Source: CAZMGV01 sp964565925 | GTDB taxonomy: Bacteria; JAGRBM01; JAHCIT01 | NCBI GenBank assembly: GCA_964565925.1 | Contig: CAZMGV010000001.1 | Span: 496,001 to 560,000, forward strand | Length of the DNA stretch: 64,000 nucleotides | Direction: 5' to 3' | Shown here: positions 22,683-31,587 of the stretch, in pieces | How positions within the stretch are numbered: position 1 is the first letter of the stretch | Layout: each line of letters begins with the position of its first letter | The notes under the pieces: generated by a model | What the model was told of the DNA's origin: nothing | Seen by the model: only the letters and a program-made list of their open reading frames with translations | Databases searched by the model: none | Position numbers and translations under genes: made by a program

Positions 22683-24221
22683 CTAGACGGCCGCCTTGAT
22701 GTTCTCGCTCGCCCACGAGGCATGCCCGTAGATCGAGAGCTGCGGGTTCACGCCGAGCGAGGTCGGGAAAATCGAGCCGTCCACCACGAACAGGTTGTCG
22801 AACTCGTGGTGTTTCAGCTTCGTGTCGACGACGGCGATCTTGGGGTCCTTGCCCATGATGCAGCCGCCCATCTGGTGCGCGGTGAAGCATTTCACGCGCA
22901 GCGGCCCGAAGTCCGCCTTGTCGAGGAGCGCCAGATCGGCCTCCTTCTTCATGATGACCGGCCGCGTGTGGAGCGAGCGCACGCGCTCGGCACCGGCGGC
23001 CAGCTGAACTTCGGCCAGACGCTTGTTGCCCTCGCGCATCATCTCCATCATCCGGGGCGTCCACTTGTAGTCCACCTGCGGGCTGCCGTTGTCCTTGATC
23101 GTCACGACGGCGCCTTCATCCAGGTCCGACGGGTCGAACCCGTCGATCCCGATGGCCGCCAGGCCGTTGCTCCGGTAGAGCGCCTTCATCGCCGTGCCCA
23201 GCTCTTCCCCCATTTCGGAGCTGGCCGCGCCCGAGAACATCGGGAACAGCGGCGCCGCCTCCAGGAAGAAGCCCATCTTGCCTTCGCGGCGCTCGAAATG
23301 GTGACAGGCCACCGACTGCGGCGCGCCGTAAAACGGATCAATCGGATCGGTGAACTCGGCGATCGACGCCGCTACCGGGTGCAGGAACGTGCGCTTGCCC
23401 ACGCGGCGGTTGCGGTTGCCGATCTGCGACCTGAGCAGCAGCGCCGGGTTGTTGATCGCGCCGCCCGAGAGCACCGTCACCTTCGCCTTCACGGTGATCT
23501 TCTTCCCGTTGGGCTTCTCGGTCACGGGGTCCAGCACAATGCCGTTCACTTTCGAGATTTTGCGGCCGTCCGCCTCGATCGTCTGTACGCGGGTGTTCGC
23601 ATACACCGTCGCGCCGTATTTCACGGCCTCGGGAATCATCGTGATCAGCATCGACTGCTTGGCGTCGATGGCGCAGCCCATGCCGCAGTAGCCCAGCGAG
23701 GCGCAGCCCTTCACGTTGCGGCGCAGCAGCTGCGGGTCCCAGCCCAGCTTCGTCGCGCCGTCCCAGAGCACCTTGTTGTTGCGGTTCATGAAGTCGAGCG
23801 GGACCTGCTTCACGTTGAGCCGCTCCTCGACGCGCTCCCAGTGCGGGGTGAGCTGCTCGTGCGTGTGCTCGGTGCCGAAATGCTCGGCCCAGTACTGCAT
23901 GACGTGTTCCGGCGTGCGGAAACTGGTGGTCCAGTTGACGACCGTCGTGCCGCCCACGGCCCGGCCCTGCAGGATGGCGATCGAGAGGTCCGCCGTCGCC
24001 CGGTTCGCGTGCTCCTGATAGAGCATGTAGAACATGTCCGGTTCGGAGAGGTTGAACTCGTCGCTCTGGTGGTGGCCGCCTTCTTCCAGAACAATGACCG
24101 ACTTGCCGGCCTCGGAAAGCCTGGCCGCCACATGGGCGCCGCCCGCGCCGCTGCCGACGATACAGACGTCGCATTCGAGATTCAGGTCGCCCGTCACGTC
24201 GGAGCCCTTGAAGATACTCAT
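22683..24221 (-). CDS. GMC-family FAD-dependent oxidoreductase
   Basis: This 512-residue flavoprotein has the FAD-binding GSGAGG at 23-28 after CDVCIV, the VVNWTTSFRTPEHV region typical of gluconate/choline-type GMC enzymes, and a C-terminal FAD/active-site segment (VDGSIFPTSLGVNP...). It should oxidise an alcohol, possibly a sterol or sugar acid. The start at 24221 overlaps the upstream stop by 4 nt (ATGA), so an upstream extension of 80 Arg-rich codons is rejected. Its partner is the Tat-signal subunit upstream. Confidence 0.92.
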   Translation of the reverse strand: MSIFKGSDVTGDLNLECDVCIVGSGAGGAHVAARLSEAGKSVIVLEEGGHHQSDEFNLSEPDMFYMLYQEHANRATADLSIAILQGRAVGGTTVVNWTTSFRTPEHVMQYWAEHFGTEHTHEQLTPHWERVEERLNVKQVPLDFMNRNNKVLWDGATKLGWDPQLLRRNVKGCASLGYCGMGCAIDAKQSMLITMIPEAVKYGATVYANTRVQTIEADGRKISKVNGIVLDPVTEKPNGKKITVKAKVTVLSGGAINNPALLLRSQIGNRNRRVGKRTFLHPVAASIAEFTDPIDPFYGAPQSVACHHFERREGKMGFFLEAAPLFPMFSGAASSEMGEELGTAMKALYRSNGLAAIGIDGFDPSDLDEGAVVTIKDNGSPQVDYKWTPRMMEMMREGNKRLAEVQLAAGAERVRSLHTRPVIMKKEADLALLDKADFGPLRVKCFTAHQMGGCIMGKDPKIAVVDTKLKHHEFDNLFVVDGSIFPTSLGVNPQLSIYGHASWASENIKAAV

Positions 24222-24895
24222 TTGGCGGCTCCTTCCGCGGCGGGCGCAGGTGTGGCCGGCGCAGCTCCGGCGGCTGCGGCAGCGGCGGCCTCTTCGGCTT
24301 CGCGCTTCTGGCGGTTCGCCTCGCGGTAACCCGACACGTCCGGCGGGCCGCTGTAGCCCACGATCGGCCAGGTCGACTTGTCCACGTAATACATGGCGCC
24401 GGCGAGCTGCTTGAGCGCCTGGAACGCCGTCCGGCGGAACGCCACCGACGAATCGCCCCACGCCATGAACGCATCCGCCTGCTTCTCTTTCGGCAGCGCC
24501 GTGAACGGCCGGAGCCGCCCGTCGAACAGGAACCCGGCCAGCGCCGAGTCGAACACGGCGAGCAGCGCCTTCATATCCTTCTGGACAGCGGGGTCGAGCT
24601 TGGCGATCTGCCGGTCGGCGTTACGGGCCACGTCGAGATCGCTCGCACTGGGCACGCCTTCGGAACGCGGCGCGCAGACCACGTCCGCGATGGCCGCGAT
24701 GATCGCATACTCCTTCGCGGTGAGCACCTTGAGGCCGTCCTTGGGCAGTTCCCGCAAGACCGTCTGGCGAAGCGCCAGCGCCGTGCCTCCGGCGGCCACG
24801 GCCACCGTGCCGATCAGCCCGATTTTCAGAAACCCGCGCCGGGGGATGGGAACCCCGCCGGGCATGCCGCCGCTCGTGTCCGTTGTGTCTGTCAT
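24218..24895 (-). CDS. Tat-exported gluconate-dehydrogenase subunit 3-like protein
   Basis: A 225-residue protein with a twin-arginine leader, PRRGFLKIGLIG followed by a hydrophobic Ala/Gly segment (about 18-42), then a helical domain like the small subunit of membrane gluconate/alcohol dehydrogenases. An Ala/Pro-rich tail follows. The GMC partner lacks its own signal, so the folded pair may be exported together using this leader, as known for related complexes. The stop overlaps the GMC start by 4 nt. Confidence 0.85.
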   Translation of the reverse strand: MTDTTDTSGGMPGGVPIPRRGFLKIGLIGTVAVAAGGTALALRQTVLRELPKDGLKVLTAKEYAIIAAIADVVCAPRSEGVPSASDLDVARNADRQIAKLDPAVQKDMKALLAVFDSALAGFLFDGRLRPFTALPKEKQADAFMAWGDSSVAFRRTAFQALKQLAGAMYYVDKSTWPIVGYSGPPDVSGYREANRQKREAEEAAAAAAAGAAPATPAPAAEGAAK

Positions 24896-24970
24896 GGTGA
24901 CGATGTTTTATCGCGGCTTTCGGAAGGGGGTCAACCGGAAAAGAAACAGTGTGTCCGGATAGAGCCATCA

Positions 24971-25073
24971 GGGCCGGGGTGCTGCCTCCCGCGCCCGGAC
25001 ACACAAACCCCCGCTCAAGCGGCCACTGGTGTGGAGCATGCCTATTCGGGCGCGGGAGGCAGCACCCCGGCCC
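24971..25073. repeat. Perfect 27-bp inverted repeat with nested hairpins, intergenic
   Basis: Bases 24971-24997 and 25047-25073 are exact reverse complements, separated by 49 nt. The loop holds a small hairpin CCGCT-CA-AGCGG (25011-25022). A further 10-bp inverted repeat pairs 24949-24958 (GTGTGTCCGG) with 24995-25004, overlapping the inner end of the left arm by 3 nt. No T-tract follows on either strand. It lies between divergent genes and could be a cruciform, a leader structure or a small mobile hairpin element. Confidence 0.8.
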
Positions 25074-25141
25074 GATCGTCACTCTTTCACCTGATGACAC
25101 TGGTGAAACCCCCTCCCGGTACCGCTACACTCTCCTGACTT

Positions 25142-26452
25142 ATGAACAGATCCCAGGTCCTGAAGAAGCTCGCTTCGGGGAAACCCACCGTCGGTGTCGT
25201 CGGACTGGGCTACGTCGGCCTGCCGCTGGCGCTCGAATTCGTCCACGGCGGCTGCAACGTCATCGGCATCGACATCGACCCCGCCAAGGTGAAAAAAATC
25301 AACGCGGGCGGGTCGACCGTGGTGGACGTCCACGACACGGAGGTGAAAGCCGCGCGCGCCACGAAGCGCTTTGTGGCGTCGGCCGACTACCGGACGCTGG
25401 CGAAATGCGACGCCATATCGATCGCCGTGCCGACGCCGCTGCGCAAATCCCGCGACCCCGACGTGTCGTATATCCAGGCGGCGGTCTCCGAACTGAAACC
25501 GCACCTGCAACGCAACCAGGTGATCGTGCTCGAAAGCACCACCTACCCCGGCACCACGCGCGAGATTCTCGCGGCGAGCGTGGCCGACTCCGGCTTCACC
25601 ATCGGCAAGGACATTTACGTCGCCTTCAGCCCGGAGCGCGTGGACCCGTCCAACAAGGTCTGGAAGATCCGCAACACGCCGAAAGTCATCGGCGGCATCA
25701 CGCCGGCCTGTACCGAGGCGGGCACGGCGCTCTACAGCCGCGCCGTCGATACGGTCGTGCCGGTGGGCTCGTGCGAAGAGGCCGAGATGGTGAAGCTGCT
25801 CGAGAACACCTACCGGGCGGTGAACATCGGCCTTGTGAACGAGCTGATGCTTATGTGCGACCGCATGGACATCAACATCTGGAACGTGGTCGATGCCGCC
25901 AAGACCAAGCCGTTCGGTTTCATGCCGTTCTATCCGGGCCCCGGTATCGGCGGGCACTGCATCCCGCTCGACCCGATCTATCTCGCCTGGAAGGCGAAGA
26001 TGTTCAACCACTACAACCGGTTCATCGAGCTGGCGACCGACATCAACGGCAATATGCCGCGCTTTGTCGTGAACCGCGTCGCCCGGATGCTGTCCCGCAA
26101 ATCGAAGAAGGCGATCAACGGCTCGAAGATTCTGGTGCTCGGGATCGCCTACAAGCCGGACGTGGACGACGTGCGCGAGTCGCCGGGCCTCGAAGTCCTG
26201 AAACTGCTGGAGCACGAAGGCGCGAGGGTCGACTACTCCGACCCGCACATCCCGGAGTTCGACGAAGGGGGCCGCACCTTCACGTCAGTCCCGCTCACGC
26301 CTGCAAAACTGAAGGGCTACGACGCCGGGCTGCTCGTCACCGCCCACAAGCGGTTCAACTACCCGCTCATCGCCCGCAACATGAAACAGATCCTGGACTG
26401 CCGCGGCGCGTTCCGGGTGCTCAAGAACACGAGGAACGTGGAGGCGCTGTAA
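25142..26452 (+). CDS. UDP-sugar 6-dehydrogenase (UDP-GlcNAc/ManNAc dehydrogenase type)
   Basis: This 436-residue nucleotide-sugar dehydrogenase has the NAD motif GLGYVG at 21-26, acidic IDID at 43-46, the ESTTYPGTT segment near 131-139 and catalytic Cys273 in GIGGHCIPLDP. Length and motifs fit the WecC/WbpA branch that makes UDP-HexNAc uronates for surface polysaccharide. It is a single gene here, converging on the exported protein with 3 nt between stops. There is no Shine-Dalgarno sequence; TACACT lies 10 nt before ATG. Confidence 0.92.
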   Translation: MNRSQVLKKLASGKPTVGVVGLGYVGLPLALEFVHGGCNVIGIDIDPAKVKKINAGGSTVVDVHDTEVKAARATKRFVASADYRTLAKCDAISIAVPTPLRKSRDPDVSYIQAAVSELKPHLQRNQVIVLESTTYPGTTREILAASVADSGFTIGKDIYVAFSPERVDPSNKVWKIRNTPKVIGGITPACTEAGTALYSRAVDTVVPVGSCEEAEMVKLLENTYRAVNIGLVNELMLMCDRMDINIWNVVDAAKTKPFGFMPFYPGPGIGGHCIPLDPIYLAWKAKMFNHYNRFIELATDINGNMPRFVVNRVARMLSRKSKKAINGSKILVLGIAYKPDVDDVRESPGLEVLKLLEHEGARVDYSDPHIPEFDEGGRTFTSVPLTPAKLKGYDAGLLVTAHKRFNYPLIARNMKQILDCRGAFRVLKNTRNVEAL

Positions 26453-26455
26453 AAT

Positions 26456-27055
26456 TCAGGGAATATCGACTGATAATTTCCTAGTTTCGCCGGTAGCCTC
26501 ATTCACTTCAACGCCGACTTCCAGCTTCTTGGCCTTCGAATCGATCTTCCGAATAATAGTGCTTGAGCCACCTTTAGCCACGCCATCAGTGACGGGGCCG
26601 TCCGACCATAGAACCTTAAAATCCCGGTTTTTGAGATCAAGCTGAACAACGCCACCTTCGTTGTAGACGCCACCCCGTCCGACGAATAACTTGGTTCCGT
26701 CACTACTCCAGGCAAACGAAGTTGCATCCCGGCTCCAGCGATCCTCCTGCCAGAAACGTCTCACCAGATCCCATTTGGAATCATCGCCTCCGAAACACGG
26801 TTCTTCATCGAGACAGGCGATTCCGATGGTGTCGCCCATCGCATCATCGCAAAACTGTAATACGACGTAGGGACTCTTCTCGCTGATGTATACACCGGGC
26901 TTACAGTTTCTGGGTCCTCCGGGGTCCACTACCTCACCCGGCTTAACCCTATATGTTTTCCAGTCGGATCGCGTATCGCCCGCACGCGAAAATCCGGCTG
27001 TCGCGATTAGCCAGACAACGGACAAGAACAGGGCCGAAATACGGACGTGCTTCAT
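26456..27055 (-). CDS. Exported hypothetical protein
   Basis: A 199-residue protein with a Sec signal peptide ending near SRAG (about residue 26). The rest has short segments resembling beta-propeller blades (SFAWSSDGTKLFVGRGG) and several cysteines. I do not recognise a family. The base composition looks more AT-rich than the flanking genes. Its ATG overlaps the DUF2283 stop by 1 nt, making it the last gene of the trpS string. Confidence 0.75.
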   Translation of the reverse strand: MKHVRISALFLSVVWLIATAGFSRAGDTRSDWKTYRVKPGEVVDPGGPRNCKPGVYISEKSPYVVLQFCDDAMGDTIGIACLDEEPCFGGDDSKWDLVRRFWQEDRWSRDATSFAWSSDGTKLFVGRGGVYNEGGVVQLDLKNRDFKVLWSDGPVTDGVAKGGSSTIIRKIDSKAKKLEVGVEVNEATGETRKLSVDIP

Positions 27056-27291
27056 CAGCTCGCCTGAAGATGGAAATCGGCGTCGATCGGGAGGTTCAGG
27101 GTGTCGCCCTGCTTGGTGCGTTCCGAGAAGAACAGGATTTCAAGGTTTTCGACATCGCCCGATTTAGGATTGCGGCGGGCCACGACGCCGTAGTCGAGTT
27201 CTTCCGACTCCTGCTCCGGGTACGGATCGACCTTCCCTATATAGAGAATGTCTCCGACGCGGTCGTATTCGACTTTCAGGGTCGCTGCCAT
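27055..27291 (-). CDS. DUF2283-like small protein
   Basis: A 78-residue protein with the DUF2283 pattern: VEYDRVGDILYIG at the start, then a Y-G-V-V-A-R strand and a final NLEILFFSER. This family is often found beside small nuclease-like proteins and may be an antitoxin or accessory subunit, but that function is not established here. It overlaps the upstream PBECR-like gene by 16 nt and the downstream exported-protein gene by 1 nt. Confidence 0.75.
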   Translation of the reverse strand: MAATLKVEYDRVGDILYIGKVDPYPEQESEELDYGVVARRNPKSGDVENLEILFFSERTKQGDTLNLPIDADFHLQAS

Positions 27292-27602
27292 TCGAAAGGC
27301 CCTCGTGCCAGCCGCCGGGTGATATAAGCGGTCACGATCCAGTGCCGTTCATTCGGCGGCGGATCGGACACCACGGTAACCACCATGAATTTACCAGATT
27401 CGGCGTCTTCAAACCACCGCGAAAAGAGGCGCGTCGTCGGGTAGCGGGGATCGCGCCGGACCTGTCCGGGGCTGTCCAGAACCGACGATAGCCGCTCCAT
27501 CCCCTCGCCAAAGACCTTGGGATGTTTCTGCCGGATATGATCGAGCCGTTCGTCCGACAGTTCGACCATCCCCTTGAGGTAATCGCACCTGAAAAGCTGC
27601 AC
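27276..27602 (-). CDS. PBECR/BECR-fold-like small protein, possible toxin
   Basis: About 108 residues from a GTG start at 27602, two nt after the trpS stop. Its features are FRCDYLKGMVELSDERLDHI, RQKHPKVF, a central Arg/Tyr-rich strand RYPTTRLFSRWF and a C-terminal HWIVTAYITRR. This ERxxHIxxxHP and ITAYxTR pattern is seen in small proteins assigned to the PBECR (BECR nuclease) group. I prefer the GTG because FRCDYL-type sequence precedes the core in homologues as I remember them; the ATG at 27569 would cut it off. The pairing with DUF2283 suggests a toxin-antitoxin module. Confidence 0.6.
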   Translation of the reverse strand: MQLFRCDYLKGMVELSDERLDHIRQKHPKVFGEGMERLSSVLDSPGQVRRDPRYPTTRLFSRWFEDAESGKFMVVTVVSDPPPNERHWIVTAYITRRLARGPFEWQRP

Positions 27603-27604
27603 AG

Positions 27605-28816
27605 CTAACCGATCTTCATCGCGTCGCGGACTTCTTTCAAAGTCTCCCGCGCCACGGCGGTCGCCTTGTCGGACCCCTCCGAAATAATCTTGTCCAGCGT
27701 CGCGTCGTCTTTCAGCAGTTCGGCGCGCCTCTCGCGGACCGGGTCGAGCCGCTTGTTCAGGTTCTCGGCGAGCAGCATCTTGCAGTCCATGCAGCCCCAC
27801 TTGGCGCCCCGGCAGTTGACGGCGACCGTCTCGCACTCGGGCTTGGACGAATACAGCTCGTGCCACGAGTAGACGTTGCAGTCGCCCGGTTCGCCCGGGT
27901 CGGTGAGCCGCTGGCGCTTCTCGTCGGTCTTCATGGGCTTGAGCTTGGCGACAACCTCGTCGCGCGAGTCGGACAGCATCACGGCGTTGCCGTAGCTCTT
28001 GGACATCTTGCGGCCGTCGAGACCTAAAAGCTTCGGCACCGGCGTCAGCTTCGCCATCGGCTCCGGGAACACCGGCTTCTTGTTCTTGCCCGGATACAGC
28101 GTGTTGAACTTGCGCGTGATCTCGCGTGAAATCTCGACGTGCGGGAGCTGGTCCTGGCCCACCGGCACCGCGTTCGCCTTGTACAGAATGATGTCGGCGG
28201 TCTGCAGCACCGGATAGAGCAGGAATCCGGCGGTGTTCAGGCTCTTCGGGACCGACGCCTCGTAGATGCGCGTATGGGTCTCTTCCGACAGAAACGGTTT
28301 CGCCCGGTCCAGAATCCGGTGCGTCACATCCAGTTCGCGGACGTATTCGCCTTCGGCCAGCTTGCGCAGATCGGTCTCAAGCTCCGTCCGCTGCCTGTCG
28401 TCTATCTTGCGGCCCTTGAGTTCCTTCATCGCCTTGAGCAGCAGCGGCGGCGACACGCGGCTCTGGTTGAGTTGCGTGAGCTGCTCCTTGTACGTCGGGT
28501 TGTTTTCGAGACCCGAGACGCCCGTGATCATCGACAACAGCAGAAACAGCTCGGCGGTTTCTTTCACCCGCGACTGAACAAAAATGACTGACTTGTTCGG
28601 GTCCACGCCGCAGGCGATCCAGTCGGCGACGTTCTCGCGGACAATGGGGCGGACCTCGTGGATGTTCTCGTATTCGGTCGTGAGCATGTGCCAGTCGGCC
28701 GAAAAGAAGAAGCAGTCATCGCCCGCGTTCTGCAGATCGACCCAGTTGCGGATCACCCCTTCCCAGTGGCCGATGTGCAGCATCCCCGTGGGGCGCATTC
28801 CCGATAGAACTCTCAA
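27605..28816 (-). CDS. trpS: Tryptophanyl-tRNA synthetase
   Basis: A 403-residue class I aminoacyl-tRNA synthetase with HIGH at 14-17 and KMSKS at 270-274, plus the GFLLYPVLQTADIILY and VPVGQDQLPHVE segments diagnostic of TrpRS. It is about 70 residues longer than the common bacterial enzyme because of an insertion between residues 115 and 195. A Cys-rich stretch CRGAKWGCMDC lies near 345-356. The start is TTG with AAGGAG 6 nt upstream. It charges tRNA-Trp in the cytosol and lies between the site-2 protease gene and the small TA-like pair. Confidence 0.95.
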   Translation of the reverse strand: MRVLSGMRPTGMLHIGHWEGVIRNWVDLQNAGDDCFFFSADWHMLTTEYENIHEVRPIVRENVADWIACGVDPNKSVIFVQSRVKETAELFLLLSMITGVSGLENNPTYKEQLTQLNQSRVSPPLLLKAMKELKGRKIDDRQRTELETDLRKLAEGEYVRELDVTHRILDRAKPFLSEETHTRIYEASVPKSLNTAGFLLYPVLQTADIILYKANAVPVGQDQLPHVEISREITRKFNTLYPGKNKKPVFPEPMAKLTPVPKLLGLDGRKMSKSYGNAVMLSDSRDEVVAKLKPMKTDEKRQRLTDPGEPGDCNVYSWHELYSSKPECETVAVNCRGAKWGCMDCKMLLAENLNKRLDPVRERRAELLKDDATLDKIISEGSDKATAVARETLKEVRDAMKIG

Positions 28817-28840
28817 CGCTGTCTCCTTAAAGCCGCCGGC

Positions 28841-29539
28841 TTATCCGCCGGTCACCTGCTGGATCATGTAACCCAGCGCGTCGGCCCCGTACCCTGAAAA
28901 CGCCGGGGCGATATAGATGATCGGCCAGAAGATGATCGACCCGAGGATGTTCGTAAAGAGGATCAGCCCGAGCAGCACATAGGGCAGGTAGTGCCGGATC
29001 TCGAGGTATTTCATCTGGATCTCGAGCGGCAGCAGGTTTTCCAGCACGTGGCTGCCGTCCAGCGGGAAGAGCGGGATCAGGTTAAAGAACGCCAGCGCCA
29101 GGTTCATGAACACCATCAGCGACAGCGCGCCCGCCGCGGCCGCCAGCAGTCCGACCTGTCCCTGCGCCGCGTACAGCAGGTTGCCCTGGCTGGAGGTCAG
29201 GCCGCGCAGCGCGAGCCCCGCCAGGAGCGCGATCACGATGTTCGCGCCCGGCCCCGCCATGGCGACCAGCATGTCGTCGCGGCGCGGATGCTTCATGCGG
29301 CTCGGATTCACCGGCACCGGTTTCGCCCAGCCGATCGGCGCGAACAGGATCATGATCGTGCCCATGATATCGAGGTGCGCGAGCGGGTTGAGCGTGAGCC
29401 GTCCGGCGCGCCGGGCGGTGTCGTCACCGCAGAGGTACGCCATGTAGCCGTGCGCGAATTCATGAAAGGTGAGCGAAAAGATCAGCACCGCGAACTTCAC
29501 GACGATGGCCGCCGGTGCGAAGTTATCCCTGAACAGCAA
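28841..29539 (-). CDS. Site-2 protease (M50) family membrane metalloprotease
   Basis: This 232-residue integral membrane protein has zinc-binding HEFAH at 26-30 in the first helix and the third ligand motif FPLDGSH. It matches the compact M50/YwhC-like site-2 protease family. I place the start at a TTG (29539) because AGGAG lies 7 nt upstream; an extension to 30139 would read antisense through the epimerase gene. It ends 24 nt before trpS and is probably co-transcribed. The substrate is unknown. Confidence 0.85.
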   Translation of the reverse strand: MLFRDNFAPAAIVVKFAVLIFSLTFHEFAHGYMAYLCGDDTARRAGRLTLNPLAHLDIMGTIMILFAPIGWAKPVPVNPSRMKHPRRDDMLVAMAGPGANIVIALLAGLALRGLTSSQGNLLYAAQGQVGLLAAAAGALSLMVFMNLALAFFNLIPLFPLDGSHVLENLLPLEIQMKYLEIRHYLPYVLLGLILFTNILGSIIFWPIIYIAPAFSGYGADALGYMIQQVTGG

Positions 29540-29746
29540 AGGGCATCTCCTGCGTTTGCACCGAAACGGTACGGTGCGCTTTAACAACGCGCTGCTGTCT
29601 ACCACATCAACAGGGTTCCGTCGAAAGAGATACCTCCCCTGTTCTTGACTCGAAATCGGCGTCCCATTATCGAAACGTCCTAGATACAGCCGGTGCGCGC
29701 TTATTGAACAGCCGCTTCCGGCACCCCTCCCCCATACACCTACTGA

Positions 29747-30709
29747 ATGCCCAACCCCTACGATTTTACTCCTTATAGCGGCCGCCACGTCCTCGTGACC
29801 GGCGCGGCGGGTTTCGTGGGCCGCCACCTGGTGGCGCAGCTCAAGGCCACGGGCGCGGGGATCTGCGTGGCCGACCTGCCGGACGCCGCCGGATTTCCGC
29901 CCGAATTCGCGGGACTCCGTCAGGAGCTGGTGGATCTGGCCGATCCGGTGAAGGTACAGGCGCTGGTCGCCAGCGTGAAACCCGATTTCATCTTCCATCT
30001 GGCCGCCATGACCGACATCGCCCGCGACTGGCACAAGCTGCGCGCCGCTCTGACGGTCAACGTCGGCGTGTCGGTGAACCTGTGCGAGGCCGCCTGCCTG
30101 CAGGACCCGATGCCGAAGATGATCATCCTCGGCACGCACGAAGAGTACGGCGACCAGATCGCCCCGTTCGAGGAGAAGATGCAGGTCCGCCCCGTGAGCC
30201 CCTACTCGTGGAGCAAGGTGGCGGTGACGAATCTGGCCGGCATGGTGAACCGCACGTTCGGCCTGCCCACCATCGTGCTGCGGCCGTTCCTGGTCTACGG
30301 ACCGGGCCAGCCGCCGTCGTCGCTCATTCCGTCGCTCATCACGTCGCTCCTGGAAGGCAAGGAGTTCGAGATGACCGCCGGCGAGCAGACCCGCGACTTC
30401 GTCTATATCGGCGATCTGGTCGACGCGATCCTGCTGGCGGGACTGAAAGACAAGGCTGTGGGCGAAGTGATCAACGTCTGCACCGGGCAGGACATACAGG
30501 TCCGCCAGGTGGTGAAAGACATCGCCGTGGCACTGGGCGCCGAGCCGCTGCTCAAGCTGGGCGCCGTGCCTTATTCAAAGACCGAAGCGATGCGCATCGT
30601 CGGCGATCCGTCCAAGGCGCGCAAGCTGCTGGGTTTCACGCCCGCCATGCGGCTCTCCGACGGCATCAGGACCACCGTCGACTGGTTCAGGGAACGCCAC
30701 GGCAAGTAG
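29747..30709 (+). CDS. NAD-dependent nucleotide-sugar epimerase/dehydratase
   Basis: A 320-residue extended SDR: TGAAGFVG at 18-25 and catalytic triad T130, Y153, K157 (SPYSWSK). It resembles UDP-glucose 4-epimerase or GDP-mannose dehydratase-like enzymes of surface polysaccharide synthesis; the substrate cannot be fixed. The divergent region upstream shows TTGACT (29645-29650) and a weak TATCGA at 17-nt spacing, plus an inverted repeat AACAGGG/CCCTGTT (29609-29643), as possible control sites. No Shine-Dalgarno site is visible. Confidence 0.88.
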   Translation: MPNPYDFTPYSGRHVLVTGAAGFVGRHLVAQLKATGAGICVADLPDAAGFPPEFAGLRQELVDLADPVKVQALVASVKPDFIFHLAAMTDIARDWHKLRAALTVNVGVSVNLCEAACLQDPMPKMIILGTHEEYGDQIAPFEEKMQVRPVSPYSWSKVAVTNLAGMVNRTFGLPTIVLRPFLVYGPGQPPSSLIPSLITSLLEGKEFEMTAGEQTRDFVYIGDLVDAILLAGLKDKAVGEVINVCTGQDIQVRQVVKDIAVALGAEPLLKLGAVPYSKTEAMRIVGDPSKARKLLGFTPAMRLSDGIRTTVDWFRERHGK

Positions 30710-30742
30710 GCGCGCCGGTCGTCCGGATTCAGGCGGCCAGTT

Positions 30743-31576
30743 TCAGGCCACCGCTCGATAAACCACCAGAGTACCAATCGAAAACAGCGCGAATGCAAAG
30801 ATTCGCCTGAGTCGCACGGGGTCGGTTGTGGTCGCGTGGCGCGCACCGACCTGGGCCATGAAGATGGACGTGGCAGACAGCAGAACGATGACAAAGGGTA
30901 TGACGATTCCAACACCGCCGGGAACCGGTTCGCTCGGCTCTGCCAGCGCGTAGCCCATGGTCCCGACGAGACCGGAAGTGATTCCGAGGATACTGGCGGA
31001 ACCGACCGCCAGGTGGATAGGCCGATGCATAGCCAGAACGAACGCGGGCACGGCAAGAGAGCCCCCGCCGATCCCGAACATCGCACCGACGGATCCGATG
31101 ACCAGTCCCAGCGAGGCGCTGATTACTCCGTTTTTCCCCGCGCCGGGATCTGACGTTACCTCGGCCGTATTCCGCGGATCGAAGTACCAGAGCCGCAGGG
31201 CCATGAGGGCCAGAAAGACGCCGAACGCAGTCTTCAGTGACGCTCCGGAAACCTTCAGCGCGAAGGTGGTGACGGCGAACGACCCGAGTGCGCTCGTGGG
31301 GGCCGCCGCCAGCGCTAGTTTCCAGTCGACATTGCCTTTCCGGTTATGGGCGTGCGCGGAAGATACCGAGGTGAAGCAGACACACCCGAGCGACGTCGCG
31401 ACCGCGATCTGCGCGATCTGAGGATGAGGTCCGATGATATGCGGCAGAAGTTCGAAGAGAACCGGGACCATGATCACTCCGCCGCCCAGGCCAAGCAGCC
31501 CGCCCGTATAGCCGGCCGCGATCCCCGTGATCGCGAGAACGACCCCGTCGAGGAGTGTCAGATGAAATTGAAACAT
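30743..31576 (-). CDS. TauE/SafE (TSUP) family membrane transporter
   Basis: A 277-residue polytopic membrane protein with the two diagnostic half-repeat motifs, GLLGLGGGVIMVP near residue 27 and GAMFGIGGGSLAVP in the second half. TSUP proteins export small organosulfur or organic anions. I use the ATG at 31576 with AAGGA 7 nt upstream. It is the last gene of the TetR-Coq4/VOC-esterase operon, so its cargo may be a product or substrate of those enzymes. Confidence 0.88.
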   Translation of the reverse strand: MFQFHLTLLDGVVLAITGIAAGYTGGLLGLGGGVIMVPVLFELLPHIIGPHPQIAQIAVATSLGCVCFTSVSSAHAHNRKGNVDWKLALAAAPTSALGSFAVTTFALKVSGASLKTAFGVFLALMALRLWYFDPRNTAEVTSDPGAGKNGVISASLGLVIGSVGAMFGIGGGSLAVPAFVLAMHRPIHLAVGSASILGITSGLVGTMGYALAEPSEPVPGGVGIVIPFVIVLLSATSIFMAQVGARHATTTDPVRLRRIFAFALFSIGTLVVYRAVA

Positions 31577-31587
31577 GTATCGTCCTT

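Noticed and set aside
29540..30139. N-terminal extension of the site-2 protease ORF
   Set aside because: It lies antisense to the epimerase and reads as low-complexity sequence; a TTG start with AGGAG fits the family length.
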